Shown in pieces: positions 10,192 through 20,276 of a stretch of 64,000 nucleotides of DNA. A program made the translations under genes and the position numbers. The stretch is from Emiliania huxleyi CCMP1516. Its lineage: Eukaryota > Haptophyta > Isochrysidales > Noelaerhabdaceae. Position 1 is the first letter of the stretch, and each line of letters starts with the position of its first letter. Below the pieces are notes generated by a model, which was not told where the DNA came from, ran no database searches, and was given only the letters and a program-made list of their open reading frames with translations. The stretch is taken from the NCBI RefSeq assembly GCF_000372725.1, contig NW_005200922.1, forward strand, positions 10,777 to 74,776, given 5' to 3'.

Positions 10192-10484
10192 TCACAGGCG
10201 CGCGTAAGTCTCGCCGACGGGCACGGCCACCGATTCGTTGGCATCAAAGATGAGCTCACTCGTGCGCAACTTTTCATAGTTCTGGTTGTTGGTGTGGGTG
10301 TCGAACCAAGAGTACCTGCGCCACACCTCACACCAGCCCGCGATCAAGAAGGGAGCAGGGAGGGCGGGGAGGACCTGGTGTCGCGTCGCAGCGCCGCGTG
10401 TGGAGGGGAGAGTGAGGGCGGAGCGTACTTCTGCACAAACTCGCGCTCCTCCAACCCGGGTAAGACTACCTCCATAGACCGCTA
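10192..10484 (-). CDS. Possible 3' exons of an unrecognised gene
   Basis: The last ~45 codons read VWRRYSWFDTHTNNQNYEKL ... LIFDANESVAVPVGETYARL and stop, with good coding composition. A second block upstream encodes LEEREFVQK. The two are separated by a probable intron near 10330-10435. I do not recognise the protein. A further 5' exon may lie near 10500-10560. Confidence 0.35.
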
Positions 10485-10700
10485 ACTCGAGCGAGCCCAG
10501 GCAGCGCCGGGACGCTCCTCTCCACCGTGATGCTCCTCGCCATCATCGTCACCACGACGTGTCAGCTAGCTGCGGACGGGCGTCGCCCGCGACACATGCG
10601 CACGTAGCCCGACAACACTCAAACGCTCTGCGGGCGGCTCCAACTGTTAATGTCGTCTCGCATTATCGGTATACGCGGGCCTGGCTGCTCTACTGTAGGT

Positions 10701-10778
10701 GCTTCGTGAAGGATGGATTGAAAAACATTCGAACAAAGAAGAGGCGACGGGAGGAACCGGCAGAGGATGCAGTGACGT

Positions 10779-10866
<88 letters not shown>

Positions 10867-11075
10867 GCACACCGCACACACACACACACACACACACACA
10901 CCGCTCACCCACGCGCACCGGGCCTTGCACTTTGAATGCCGTGGGGCTCCTGTCGTTAGACGTGGAGACGCGAGGGTTGCCCCCCCTTGCCCCACCACCT
11001 CGTGTGTGTGGAGAAGTTTACCTTGCCTTACCTTACCTTAGGTGGGTCGCGTCCCCCGATTTCCATCATCTCACC
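10701..11075 (+). repeat. Dispersed (CA)n cassette, uninterrupted copy
   Basis: Runs from GCTTCGTGAAGGATGGATTG, through (CA)n (10780-10901), CCGGGCCTTGCACTTTGAAT, CCACCACCTCGTGTGTGTGG and ACCTTACCTTACC, to TTCCATCATCTCACC. The same order occurs at 60326-60765 plus 62619-62665, where a transposon interrupts it. A piece of its 3' half lies reversed at 24376-24462. Confidence 0.8.
10780..10901. repeat. (CA)n microsatellite, interrupted
   Basis: About 42 CA units, then CCGCACACCG and about 13 more. Confidence 0.95.
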
Positions 11076-11202
11076 CTCCATACCCTCTATCGTACTACAC
11101 GGCGGCGCGGCCTCCTCCCTCGAGGCCTTGTGTATGAACTCCACTCTCTCCGACGTCCTCTACGTAACTCTCTCACGACTCACTCGAGAGTATCCCACGC
11201 GC

Positions 11203-12750
11203 TCAATCTCCCTGCGGTATCGGCGGTGACGCGACGACTGGCGCCGAGGCGCAGCGGCGGGCAGCCACCTCGCTAAAGTCCTCCCGTCCCGCCTCCGCGT
11301 CGTGCTGCGGCGAGGCGGCTGCTCCAAGCGAGAGCGCGGCGCCGTGAGCTCGCATGTCGCCTTCGGTGACGCGTGGCTGGCCCTCGAGGGTGAGCGAGAT
11401 CTCGCGAGGCGAGCGGCGGGCCGACGGGGCGGAGAGCTGGCGGCGGGCGGGCGAGCGGGTGAGGCGGCGGCGGCAGGCGCGCTGCACCGCGGGGTGGCAG
11501 AGGAGGAAGAGGGCGATGGAGAGGAGGGAGACGACGAGGAGGGGGAGCGCCGACTGCGTCGAGGCGGAGAGCGGGATCGGGACGAGGACGTCGAAGAAGC
11601 CGCCTCCGGTGATGAGCACGTGGAGTTGATTACCTCTTAATTAACAGCTAACAGTTAATTAACAGTTAATTAAAAAGCCGCCTCCGGTGATGAGCACGTG
11701 GAAGATCTGCTTGCACGTGAAGTCGCGCAGCACGGGCGTGGCGTCGTTGGGGTCCGCCATCCGCAGCAGCAGCAGGCCTGTGGGGAGGGGTATAGGGCAT
11801 GTCTGGCAGTGTCTAGGGAGTGTCTAGGAGGCAGCGGAGCCTGTCGAGGTAGCCCCGATCGAGACACCGAACTCGACGAGGGCGCGCTCGGCCCAGTGGT
11901 CGGGCAGCAGGCGCGGCGCGATGAGCCAAAAGGAGAGCACGCCCCACACCAGCCCGGCTGGGGGAGGGAGGGGGGGGGGGGGGGGGGAAGTGGGCCCGAG
12001 GCAGCGGAGGGGCAGACCCGAATCTCGGCTCGATCTCGGCTCGATCTCGGCTCGATCTCGGCTGTGGCTCGCCAGCACAGACGAGCGCGAAGGGCGCCCA
12101 CGTCTCCGCGATGATGCTGAAGAAGGGTCCGAGCCCCGTCACGCCAGGGGGGAGGCCTATGGGGAGATGTGTGGGGAGAGATGAGGAGATCTCGGGAGAT
12201 CGAGCCCCGTCACGCCACGGGGGGAGGCCAGATCGTCCGAGCCGCGCGATGGCGGTGGTGATGAGGAGGTCCTGCGCCTATGGGGGGGAGAGATGGGGAG
12301 ACCTGAGGAGATGTCGGGAGATGGCGGCGGGGATGAGGAGGCCGTGCGCCGTGTTTGAGACGCGGACGATCGTCTCGCGGTCGATAAAGGACTTGCCGGA
12401 GCGGTGGTCGGTGAAGTGCGAGTCGACGACGGACTGGAGCGCGAGACTGACTCAGGCATGGGGACAGGTGAGGGGGGGAAGGGTGGCGAGAAGGCTGGCG
12501 GGGTGGTGGGTCAGGCGCGGGCCCGGCGATGAGGCAGAAGAGGAAGAGCGGCAGGACGGAGAGCAGGTTGGACCGCTCGAGGAACGAGCCTGCGAGATAT
12601 GGGGAGATGTGGGGGAGATATGGGGGAGATGCTGGGGGAGATNNNNNNNNNNNNNNNNNNNNNNNNNNNNNNNNNNNNNNNNNNNNNNNNNNNNNNNNNN
12701 NNNNNNNNNNNNNNNNNNNNNNNNNNNNNNNNNNNNNNNNNNAGAGCGAG

Positions 12751-12788
<38 letters not shown>

Positions 12789-12804
12789 AGAGAGAGAGAG
12801 AGCG

Positions 12805-12857
<53 letters not shown>

Positions 12858-14713
12858 CAGAGAGAGAGAGGGAGAGAGGGAGGGAGGGAGAGAGAGAGAG
12901 GCAGAGAGAGAGGCAGAGAGAGAGGGAGGGGGAGGGAGAGACGTGCCTGCGGGGAAGGCGAGCTCGAGTAGCACGATCGGGACTCGCAGCAAGTAGCCGC
13001 AAAACATCACCAGCATCACGAGGCAGATGTGAAACATCAGTGAGTCGAGCGACTCGACGGACACCGTCTGCTCGGCGGCAGGAAGCCGTGCCCGCCGGTG
13101 CGGAGCGTAGTGGTCGCTCTCCGGCGCCAACGCGACGAGCTCGGTCATCGACGCGCGCGCGCGCCGCAGCAGCCCCGCCCTCCGGCCAGGCGTGCCTGCG
13201 CTGCCTCTCTCTTCGGCGCGGCTCGAGGAGTTTGGGCGGTGCGGCGGCGCGACGACGTGCAGCGAGTTCGCCAGCGGCGCGACGTTGACGAGGACGGCGC
13301 CCGCGACGACGCCGACGAACATGCCGAGGATGGCTGCCGCGAGGGAGAGGTCGAAGCCATCCGGGTAGTGGCCGACGTCGACGAAGAGGTCCTAAAAATA
13401 TATTATTATCATATATTATCATTATTATTATTATTTTATACAATATCACTATTAGAAGAGGTCCTTCATGGCGTAGGCGACGACGGGGCCGCCGGCGTAC
13501 CTGCTCACTCCAGCAGGTGTGAAGAAGCGCTGCTCGCAGCAGGAGGCGGGTACGGGACCGCCCCCGCGTGCCCGTACGGCATCACCGCGGCGAAGGAGGG
13601 GGGTAGGGAGGCGCCGTACGAGGCGGTGAGTGCCGCCGAGACGGCGTACTGGCCAAAGACGACGAGGACGCCGTAGATGAGGTGCTCCTAATAATAATAA
13701 ATAATAACATATGATAATGATGTATGATAATGTAGGACGCCGTAGATGAGGTGCTCCCGGCGAGGCGAGGAGAGGACGTCAGCGAGGCGTGGGACGGAGG
13801 TGCCTATTCACAGCCCGAGGTGTGAAGAGACGCTGTTCACAGCGAGGCGGCGAGGCGTGGGGCGGAGGTGCCGAGGAAGAGGCAGCAGAAGACGACGTTG
13901 GTGCAAAAGCCAGGGAGGACGTCCCACCCGACGGAGAACCAGTCCTCCATGAGGGAGGTGCCTAATTACGAACTCTTAATCCTTTAACTATTAATCACCG
14001 AGAACCAGTCCTCCATGAGAGAGGTGCCCGGAGGGGCGACCAAGTCGACGCAGGCAAAGAAGACCCAGCCGACGAAGCCGCCCAGCACCGAGGCGGGGAG
14101 GTGGAGCGCCTGCAGACATATGTCTCGGACTTGTCGCGGACGTGTCCCGGACAGCTCCCGAGGCAAGGAGGTGGAGCGCCCTCAGCACGCGCGAGGTGCG
14201 GCGCAGCTGGTGGCCGGCGAGCATGAGCAGGCAGAGGAAGCACGCCGACGTCACCACCACGTTGTCCATCTTTGAGCGAAGCGACTTGCGCGCGTACTCC
14301 AGCGTCACGTTGCTTCCGCCGGCAGAGACGGAGTCTGTCGCGAGGAGGAGAGCCTCGAGGAGGAGGACGGAGCCGACGAGCGAGCAGAAGACGGCGGTGC
14401 ACAGCCCGCACCGCAGCGCCCGCCGCAGGTTCTTGCCGTGCCGCGACTGCGGGAGAACTTCAGAGCGCTCTGGCGAGGTCGGCAGCGGCGGGCGGTCGAG
14501 GTCCGGCAAAGGCGACTCGTCAGCAAAGGTGACGCCGCGCGAGCCCAGCGCCGGCTCGCCGCGCTCGTCGGATGCGTCCGGCCAGGCGGATGCGCCGTCG
14601 AAACTGGGCGGGAAGGGATCGGCGAGCGGATCGTCCTTCCAAGACCCTTGCTCTGCAGGATGGGAATCGCCACTCCGCCCCGCCACCCCGCCGCTCGTCC
14701 CCTCCAGAGTCAT
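11203..14713 (-). CDS. GltS-type sodium/glutamate symporter (bacterial-type ESS family)
   Basis: A multi-exon plasma or organelle membrane transporter. Exon 1 (ATG 14713) gives an acidic cytosolic tail and the helices CTAVFCSLVGSVLLLEALLL and NVVVTSACFLCLLMLAGHQL. Later exons give helix-rich segments, including SVLGGFVGWVFFACVDLVAP and ILGMFVGVVAGAVLVNVAPL. Near the 3' end are the diagnostic GltS blocks LVWGVLSFWLIAPRLLP, ALVEFGVSIGATATGLLLLR, MADPNDATPVLRDFTCKQIF and HVLITGGGFFDVLVPIPL. GltS carries Na+-coupled glutamate uptake in bacteria. A 100-N gap (12643-12742) falls within the gene. At least ten introns are short and carry exon copies with TTAATTAA, GGGGAGAT, TCTCGGCT, TTCACAG or GGACACGTCC repeats. 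The family call is firm; the exact exon chain is not. Confidence 0.78.
12643..12742. other. Assembly gap (100 N) beside (GA)n
   Basis: A fixed-size gap followed by a GA-rich tract to about 12945; part of a GltS intron is probably missing or collapsed. Confidence 0.95.
12743..12945. repeat. GA-rich imperfect microsatellite
   Basis: GAGA runs broken by GC, GG and CA substitutions; lies in a GltS intron next to the N gap. Confidence 0.9.
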
Positions 14714-15162
14714 GTAAGGGGACGAGCTCCGATCGCGATCGGAACCCTCCCAAATTCGGGCGGCGATCGTCGTAGTTTCAGCCTGGGCCCTTGCGATGGC
14801 GGGCGAAGCGAGCCGGGCACACGCTTTCGGCGCTGTGGCAGGATTCGGGTTCTAGCCGATGGGGGGCGGCGGCCGACACACCACTGTCAAGTCCGAGCCT
14901 GACTGTTGTTCATCTTTCTACATACATACACCACTGGTCTCCCCGCTTTCCCCCCCCAAGAGTAAAAGAATACTCCATCCTTTTTCGGTGGCACAAGTGA
15001 CAAGATCAAGAAAACCGCACATCATGTTGGGTTCCAACGCTGGAACCTGGGTACCTGAGAGAGAGAGAGACCTGTGTGGGCAGAAAAATAAAAAAGAAAC
15101 AAGGACCATGTCCATGTACTGCCATGTACTGCATGTCACTCCCGGTCGCCAGCTGCTCCTCT

Positions 15163-16113
15163 CTAGTCTGCGTGACCCTGCACAAGGGTGGGCATGCTCC
15201 GCGCGAGCTCGCCGCGCGGCGGCCAGAGCAGCAGCGGGCTCACCGCCCGCATGATCACGTCGTAGCCACGGCGCCGCTTCTGCGAGCGCCCGTCCATGAG
15301 GGGCACGGAGGCGGCACGGAAGAAGAGCCACATCAGCGGCGCACCGACGGCGAGCAGCGGCTCGGCCTGCGCGGCGCCGCTGCTGAAGCCGAAGCCGAGC
15401 AGGCCCGACCAAAAGGTGCACTCGCCGCAGTAGTTTGGGTGGCGGCTCCACCTCCACAGCCCGACGGCGCAGCTGTCCCGCCCGCCGCGGTCGCGCCGGA
15501 AGCGAGAGAGCTGCGCGTCGGCGACGGCCTCGAGCAGGATGCCTCCGCCGGCCAGCAGCGCGGCGGCGGCGTCGAGCGTGTTGAGCGGCGGCGCCGCGGT
15601 GCCCTGCAGCAGCACGCGAGACGCCGGAGCGAGCGCCGCCCACACCAGCAGCGTCGGCGTGAGGTGGAGCGAGGAGAAGGAGAAGGCCCAGTACGCTGGA
15701 GAAGGCAGCTTCGCGCGGAAGTCGGCGTACCGCCAGTCCTCGCGCTCCAGCCCCACCGTCCAGCCGTCCCACGGAATCGCCACAAAGAAGCGCACCGCCC
15801 ACGCCCACAGCAGGACCAGCACGAGCGTCTCGCGCGGCTCGTAGAACCAGACGCCACCAGGCGCGAGGCTCTTGAAGAAGAACCCGAGCCACAGCGGCAG
15901 GACGCACCAGAAGGGGTCGTACACAGACGAGTTGTTGCTCGCAAACGAGAAGGCATACACAATCGCCGTGGCGATAGCATCGAGGGCGAGACCCGTCGAT
16001 AGCGGGCCGAGCGACGTGGCCGACGCGAGCGTGGGCGCGACCGCAGTGATGGAGATCAAGGCCACGGCGTAGGCTGCCCGGCATGTGGTGGCACTGACGA
16101 TGGTTGAGGCCAT
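15163..16113 (-). CDS. DUF1295 / steroid 5-alpha-reductase-like membrane protein
   Basis: An intronless 316-residue polytopic protein. The hallmark block GLWRWSRHPNYCGECTFWSG near the C-terminal third is the NADPH-site signature shared by DUF1295, ICMT and ergosterol C24(28)/steroid reductases. YDPFWCVLPLWLGFFF and ETLVLVLLWAWAVRFF are typical helices of DUF1295 proteins. The N-terminus (MASTIVSATTCRAAYAVALI) could be a signal anchor. Substrate unknown. It is unusual here in having no intron. Its 5' flank (16114-17134) shows no gene. Confidence 0.82.
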   Translation of the reverse strand: MASTIVSATTCRAAYAVALISITAVAPTLASATSLGPLSTGLALDAIATAIVYAFSFASNNSSVYDPFWCVLPLWLGFFFKSLAPGGVWFYEPRETLVLVLLWAWAVRFFVAIPWDGWTVGLEREDWRYADFRAKLPSPAYWAFSFSSLHLTPTLLVWAALAPASRVLLQGTAAPPLNTLDAAAALLAGGGILLEAVADAQLSRFRRDRGGRDSCAVGLWRWSRHPNYCGECTFWSGLLGFGFSSGAAQAEPLLAVGAPLMWLFFRAASVPLMDGRSQKRRRGYDVIMRAVSPLLLWPPRGELARSMPTLVQGHAD

Positions 16114-17134
16114 CCGGTGGTAGTGGCACGGGGGCGGCCGGGGCGGCGGTGATGGACAACCGCCGGGAAGTCAGGCCCCCCGGGCCTTCGGCCGAGGGTG
16201 TTTCTTTTCTTGAGATCGCCTTCGAGAAATAAAAATAAACACCGACACCGACGGTCATCTGCTGTAGCCGCACGACACGCACACACGCACACCGCACCGC
16301 ACTCCGCGCCCGCGCGCCCCCCCGCCCCGCCTAGGTTGGAAGGAGATAGATGGGGAGATGGAACAGCCCGACAAACAAACGTGAGTGTTAGATGTTTGGT
16401 ATTGCTAAAAATCTCTCTCACACAGCCCGAGGAAAGGAGGAGACGTATGGGAGGTTGAATTCGTGCACCACGCTGCCCGGCGTTTCTCACTTTCCGGGAG
16501 GGACAGCCCCGCCCTTGTGAGGCAGGAAACTAGGCAGGAAAGTGGCGGCTACCCCGTACGCCCAGCCTGCTACGACCCCCTCGCCGACCGTCCAGACCCC
16601 CCTTCCCCGTCTCTCCAACCCCGCCGACGAATGGTTGAGCCTCCGACCTTGCGCACCCCCGCCCTCCGCCACCCCTCACTGACACGCGCCCCACATGCAC
16701 ATACAAGACAAACCCGGCGTTCTGCTCTCAAAAGAAAAGAAAAAAGGGGAAGGAGGAGACCAGCGGGGGAGACTCCCCGCCTATGCAACACCCCGCAGAG
16801 GGGCTGCCATCGCCGAAGCTGTGCCTAAGCATAAAAATAACTCCCAAACCCGCAGCGGCCCGGGGGGCCTTGGGGGCAGCCTGCCGGACCGCTGTTGCAC
16901 AGGGCGAAGCACCAGAAAATGAAAGTAGTTGATGGATTGGGCTGCCGACCGTGCCTCCCCTCTATATGCGTCAGAGTGGGACCTACGCCGCGCCGGGTAG
17001 GGGGCGCGCCCGGTCCTCGACGGAGGCGCGAGCCGCGCGCCCCGAGCGACCCAGGCGGCGAGTAGTCGCCCTCGAACCTTCGGCATGTAGTAGTCCGTGG
17101 TTAGCGCCCCCCCGCCACCCCCCCCCGCCCGTCC
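16114..17134. other. Intergenic stretch, no recognised gene
   Basis: GC-rich with short G and C runs and a GT-rich segment; only short chance frames on both strands. Confidence 0.6.
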
Positions 17135-17413
17135 CTACTCGAACTGGTCCGGAGGCGCCCGCGGCATCTCGCCGCCCATCTTCGGGTGCGCGTTGTTGGC
17201 GAAGATGGCAGCGTTGCGCCTCGCGATGATGGTCGAGTGCACTTGCAGGAAGCGCTTGCGCTCACCGCTGATCCGCCGGCGCTCGCTATCGGAGGATGCC
17301 CGGGCGGTTTTGGCGGCGAAGTTGGTGGTGAACCACGCCGCCGCCTCTCTCCCGATGCCGCCGCGCGTGCTCGACGCCCACGTCATGAGGGCGAAGTCGT
17401 TGGCCGCTCGCAC
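17135..17413 (-). CDS. Hypothetical protein fragment
   Basis: A 92-codon frame, SSTRGGIGREAAAWFTTNFA...RKRFLQVHSTIIARRNAAIF, with even, coding-like composition and a possible further exon at 17415-17450 (DYAEATTTKEG). No family recognised. Arg/Ala-rich tails like this also occur at the ends of mobile-element proteins in such genomes, so it may be a relic. Confidence 0.3.
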   Translation of the reverse strand: MRAANDFALMTWASSTRGGIGREAAAWFTTNFAAKTARASSDSERRRISGERKRFLQVHSTIIARRNAAIFANNAHPKMGGEMPRAPPDQFE

Positions 17414-17663
17414 GCCGCGGTTTTAGCCCTCCTTCGTTGTCGTCGCCTCGGCGTAGTCGGTGGCGAGGCGCGTCTTTTCTTGCGCAGTGTGTGTGTATGC
17501 GTTACACACAGTGTCTCTTGTCTTGTGGTTCTGTGTGTCGCTCCTGTGTGACCGTCATCGCCCGTCTTGCGTCCACCCATACCGCGTTGGTGTCCCAGTC
17601 GTTGGTCGGACTGTGTTTCGCCTTCCCATCAAATCTCAATCATACACACACTCACTCACACAC

Positions 17664-17795
17664 ACTTGCGCGCCCCAGTGTCGTGCGAGGGAGCGCTTTC
17701 ACATTTTGTAAAATTCTTTCTTGCACACCTGTGTCGAGCCTGTCTGCTGGAGAGGTGTTTTGTTAAATTCTTTCTTGCACACCAGGGGGCTGGGC
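17664..17795 (+). repeat. Dispersed AATTCTTTCT-type repeat
   Basis: CCCAGTGTCGTGCGAGGGAG followed by TGTAAAATTCTTTCTTGCAC, repeated as GTTAAATTCTTTCTTGCACA. Related sequence lies at 29395-29525, 45100-45200, 45470-45600 and (reversed) 59530-59890. Confidence 0.6.
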
Positions 17796-17849
17796 GAGAC
17801 CGCCGCACACCGTCCTCCTAAAGTATGGCGGGGACTATCGCTACGCCCT

Positions 17850-18530
17850 CTACTTGCGCACGAGCCGCTTCGCAAGCTTGGCGCCCACATACCTCGCGGT
17901 CGTCACCGCGCCGCCCGTGAGGAACCCCTTGACGGTCTGCGGCGTGCTCGAGCGCGACACGAGCCGGCCGAGGGACGCGCGCACCGCCTCGCCCAGCCGC
18001 GCCGCCCCCTCCTGCGCCCCGCCCGCCTCGGCGTAGAGCCGTTCCGCCGCGTGCTCGAGGGAGGCGTCGCAGCGCGGGGCGGCGCGGCCGCCTGGCGCCG
18101 CGGCTCGCGAGGGCAAAGGGGGCGGCAGCCTGGGGAGCACGCGCCACGAGGGTCAGCGAAGAGGAGGGAAGAGGGGGAGGGCGGGTCTAGCGCTCTCGTG
18201 TGCTCGTGCTGAGTAGAACGGTTTCGACGTGACGGCCACAACGTGCTGCCAGCTGGGCGTGGGAAACCACAGCAAAGCGCAGCGCCTTCCCCGGCCGCTC
18301 TCCGCGCGATCCGATTGCGCATCTACGGACGGCGACCAGCGCCGCAGCGTCACGCCGAGCTCCTCCCGCGCGCAGAGTGGGAGCGCCTACGAAGAGTCCG
18401 AGAAAGGTCGTCGAAAAGCCCAAAACGCGAACGCCCCTCCCGCGCGCGCAGAGGGGAAGCGCCGCCAGCAGCGGCCCGCGCGCGGCGAGGCAAGGGGAGA
18501 GCGTGTACCGCATGTCTCCACCACCTCCGC

Positions 18531-18563
<33 letters not shown>

Positions 18564-18609
18564 CTCCGCCTCCGCCTCCGCCTCCGCCGCCTCTGCCTTC
18601 TCCGCAACG

Positions 18610-18672
<63 letters not shown>

Positions 18673-19923
18673 CCGCGCCTCTCCGCCTCCTCCGCTGCCG
18701 CCTTCGCCTTCACCTCCTCCGCCGCCGCCCCGCGCCCCTCCGCCGGCGCCGCCTCCCTCGGCCGCTGCCCCTGCAGCCCCCTCGGCTGCCTCCTCTGCCG
18801 ACGCCCACTTGACGGGCCGCAAGGCAGCCACCGCCGCGAGAGGCCGCGCGTACCTGGGCGGGAGACGGCTCCGAGACGCTCCGTGGCCGGCGTCCTAGTC
18901 TCACGCCACCGCGTCGCTGTGCGTCCGATGCGCCGCGGCGATCTCGGTGGATCTCGGTGGGATCTCGGTAGGATCTCGGTGAATCTCTCTCGGGCAATCT
19001 GGAGGACTCTCGGCTGATCTCGCGTACATGCGCCGCAGCGTCTCGCGGTGCGTCGCGGTAAGCTCGCTCGGCCGCGACGCCTGGGAGAAGGAGGTCGCAC
19101 CCGAGATCACCCGAGATCACCCGAGATGACACCGAGATGACACCGAGATGACACGAGATGACACGAGATCGCTCGGCCGCGCCTCGACCACCACCTGGCG
19201 CGGGTCGCCGGTGTAGGAGAGCGAGCAGATGTCGCGCAGCAGCGCGCCCTCCTCGAAGGCGGGCGGCTGCCTGCGGGACATGTCGCGGACATGTCACGGA
19301 CGTGTCCTGGACATGTCCGCGAGCCCTCCTCGACGGGCGGCTGCATCAGCAGCGCGGCGGCGGCGGCCGATGCAAGGTTCGCCTCGGCCGCCTATGGAGA
19401 CGTGCTCCGACACGTCCTGGACACGTCCTGGACACGTCCGATGCCGAGGCCTCGCCTCGGCCGCCTCGCAGACGAGCGGGTCGGACTTGACGGTCTGCAC
19501 CGGCTTGTGCATCCGGCCGGCGAGGTAGAGGCTCCGCCAGCAACGGAGGTCGTCGAGCAGCGCACTGACGCTCACGACGCCGTACTTGATCCTCCGGCCG
19601 CGCCACGGCACATACGCGTTGTAGTAGACGCCCGCGCCCGCCCGCTCCTGCACCGCCGCGACGGCGCGCGGCCCGAGCATCCCGAGCGGCGAGTAGTGGG
19701 CTGCGTGCTTCTCGAGGTTGAGCGCGTGCCACGCCTCTGCCTCGCGCACCGCAAAGACAAGGTCCGTCATCGGGATGCTGCCGGAGGCTGGCGCCACGAG
19801 CGCAGAGCCGTACACAAAGGCGTGCTCAAAGTGCGGGAAGTCGGCGGCGAGCGCAGCAATCTCCTCCGCCGAGAGTGGGCCGCAGGACGCAGAGGAGGCA
19901 GGGTCGTCGGTGACGGAAGCCAT
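17850..19923 (-). CDS. TAM41: TAM41-like mitochondrial CDP-diacylglycerol synthase
   Basis: Exon 1 (ATG 19923) encodes the TAM41 nucleotidyltransferase core: FPHFEHAFVYGSALVAP (GS motif), MTDLVFAVREAEAWHALNLE (DLxF), HYSPLGMLGPRAV, GAGVYYNAYVPWRGRRIKYG and LYLAGRMHKPVQTVKSD. Later exons give EANLASAAAAALLMQPP, FEEGALLRDICSLSYTGDPR and PSELTATHRETLRRMYA. The last exon ends SSTPQTVKGFLTGGAVTTAR then YVGAKLAKRLVRK, the conserved TAM41 tail. The enzyme makes CDP-DAG for cardiolipin on the inner mitochondrial membrane. Introns hold GGACACGTCC and TCTCGGTGGA repeats. A GCC/CCG tract (18518-18672) and an Ala-rich frame lie between the penultimate and last exons; whether this part is exon or intron is unclear. 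Confidence 0.8.
18518..18672. repeat. (CCG)n/(CCT) trinucleotide tract inside TAM41
   Basis: A long GCC/GCCTCC run that reads as poly-Pro, poly-Gly or poly-Ala in different frames. On the coding (minus) strand one frame gives an Ala/Glu helix (AEKAEAAEAEAEAEAAAEAA). Confidence 0.9.
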
Positions 19924-20276
19924 CGTGTGCGTCCTACGCAAGCGAAGGGCGTAGAGGCGTGTGACGCAGCGCGGGAGAATGGTGGCCGGAGAGAGAGACG
20001 AAAATGATCGAAAATGAGAATCTGACAAAACGCTCACTACATACAAACAAACCACCCACTCTTTCCTTTGCACCTGATGCTACAGAGGGCTGACAGCGCG
20101 CTGACAGGCGGGAGGGAGCCCATCGCGGGAGGGAGCCCACCGCACCATCAGTGTCTTGATTTGCCAACAATATACCTAAGATCAGTTGGAAAAGAAGTGG
20201 GCTGATTACATTCCTTCCCGAGGTTAGCCGAAACGGACTTCGGCGCCGCGTTCTCGTGCTGAGTGCGGCTGGCACG

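Noticed and set aside
12111-13449. Long frames running through the N gap and GA tract
   Set aside because: Translation of Ns and dinucleotide repeats; the GltS exons lie on the minus strand in separate pieces.
18229-18898. Poly-proline, poly-glycine and poly-arginine frames at the CCG tract
   Set aside because: Triplet-repeat readings in alternative frames; flanking TAM41 exons fix the minus strand as coding.
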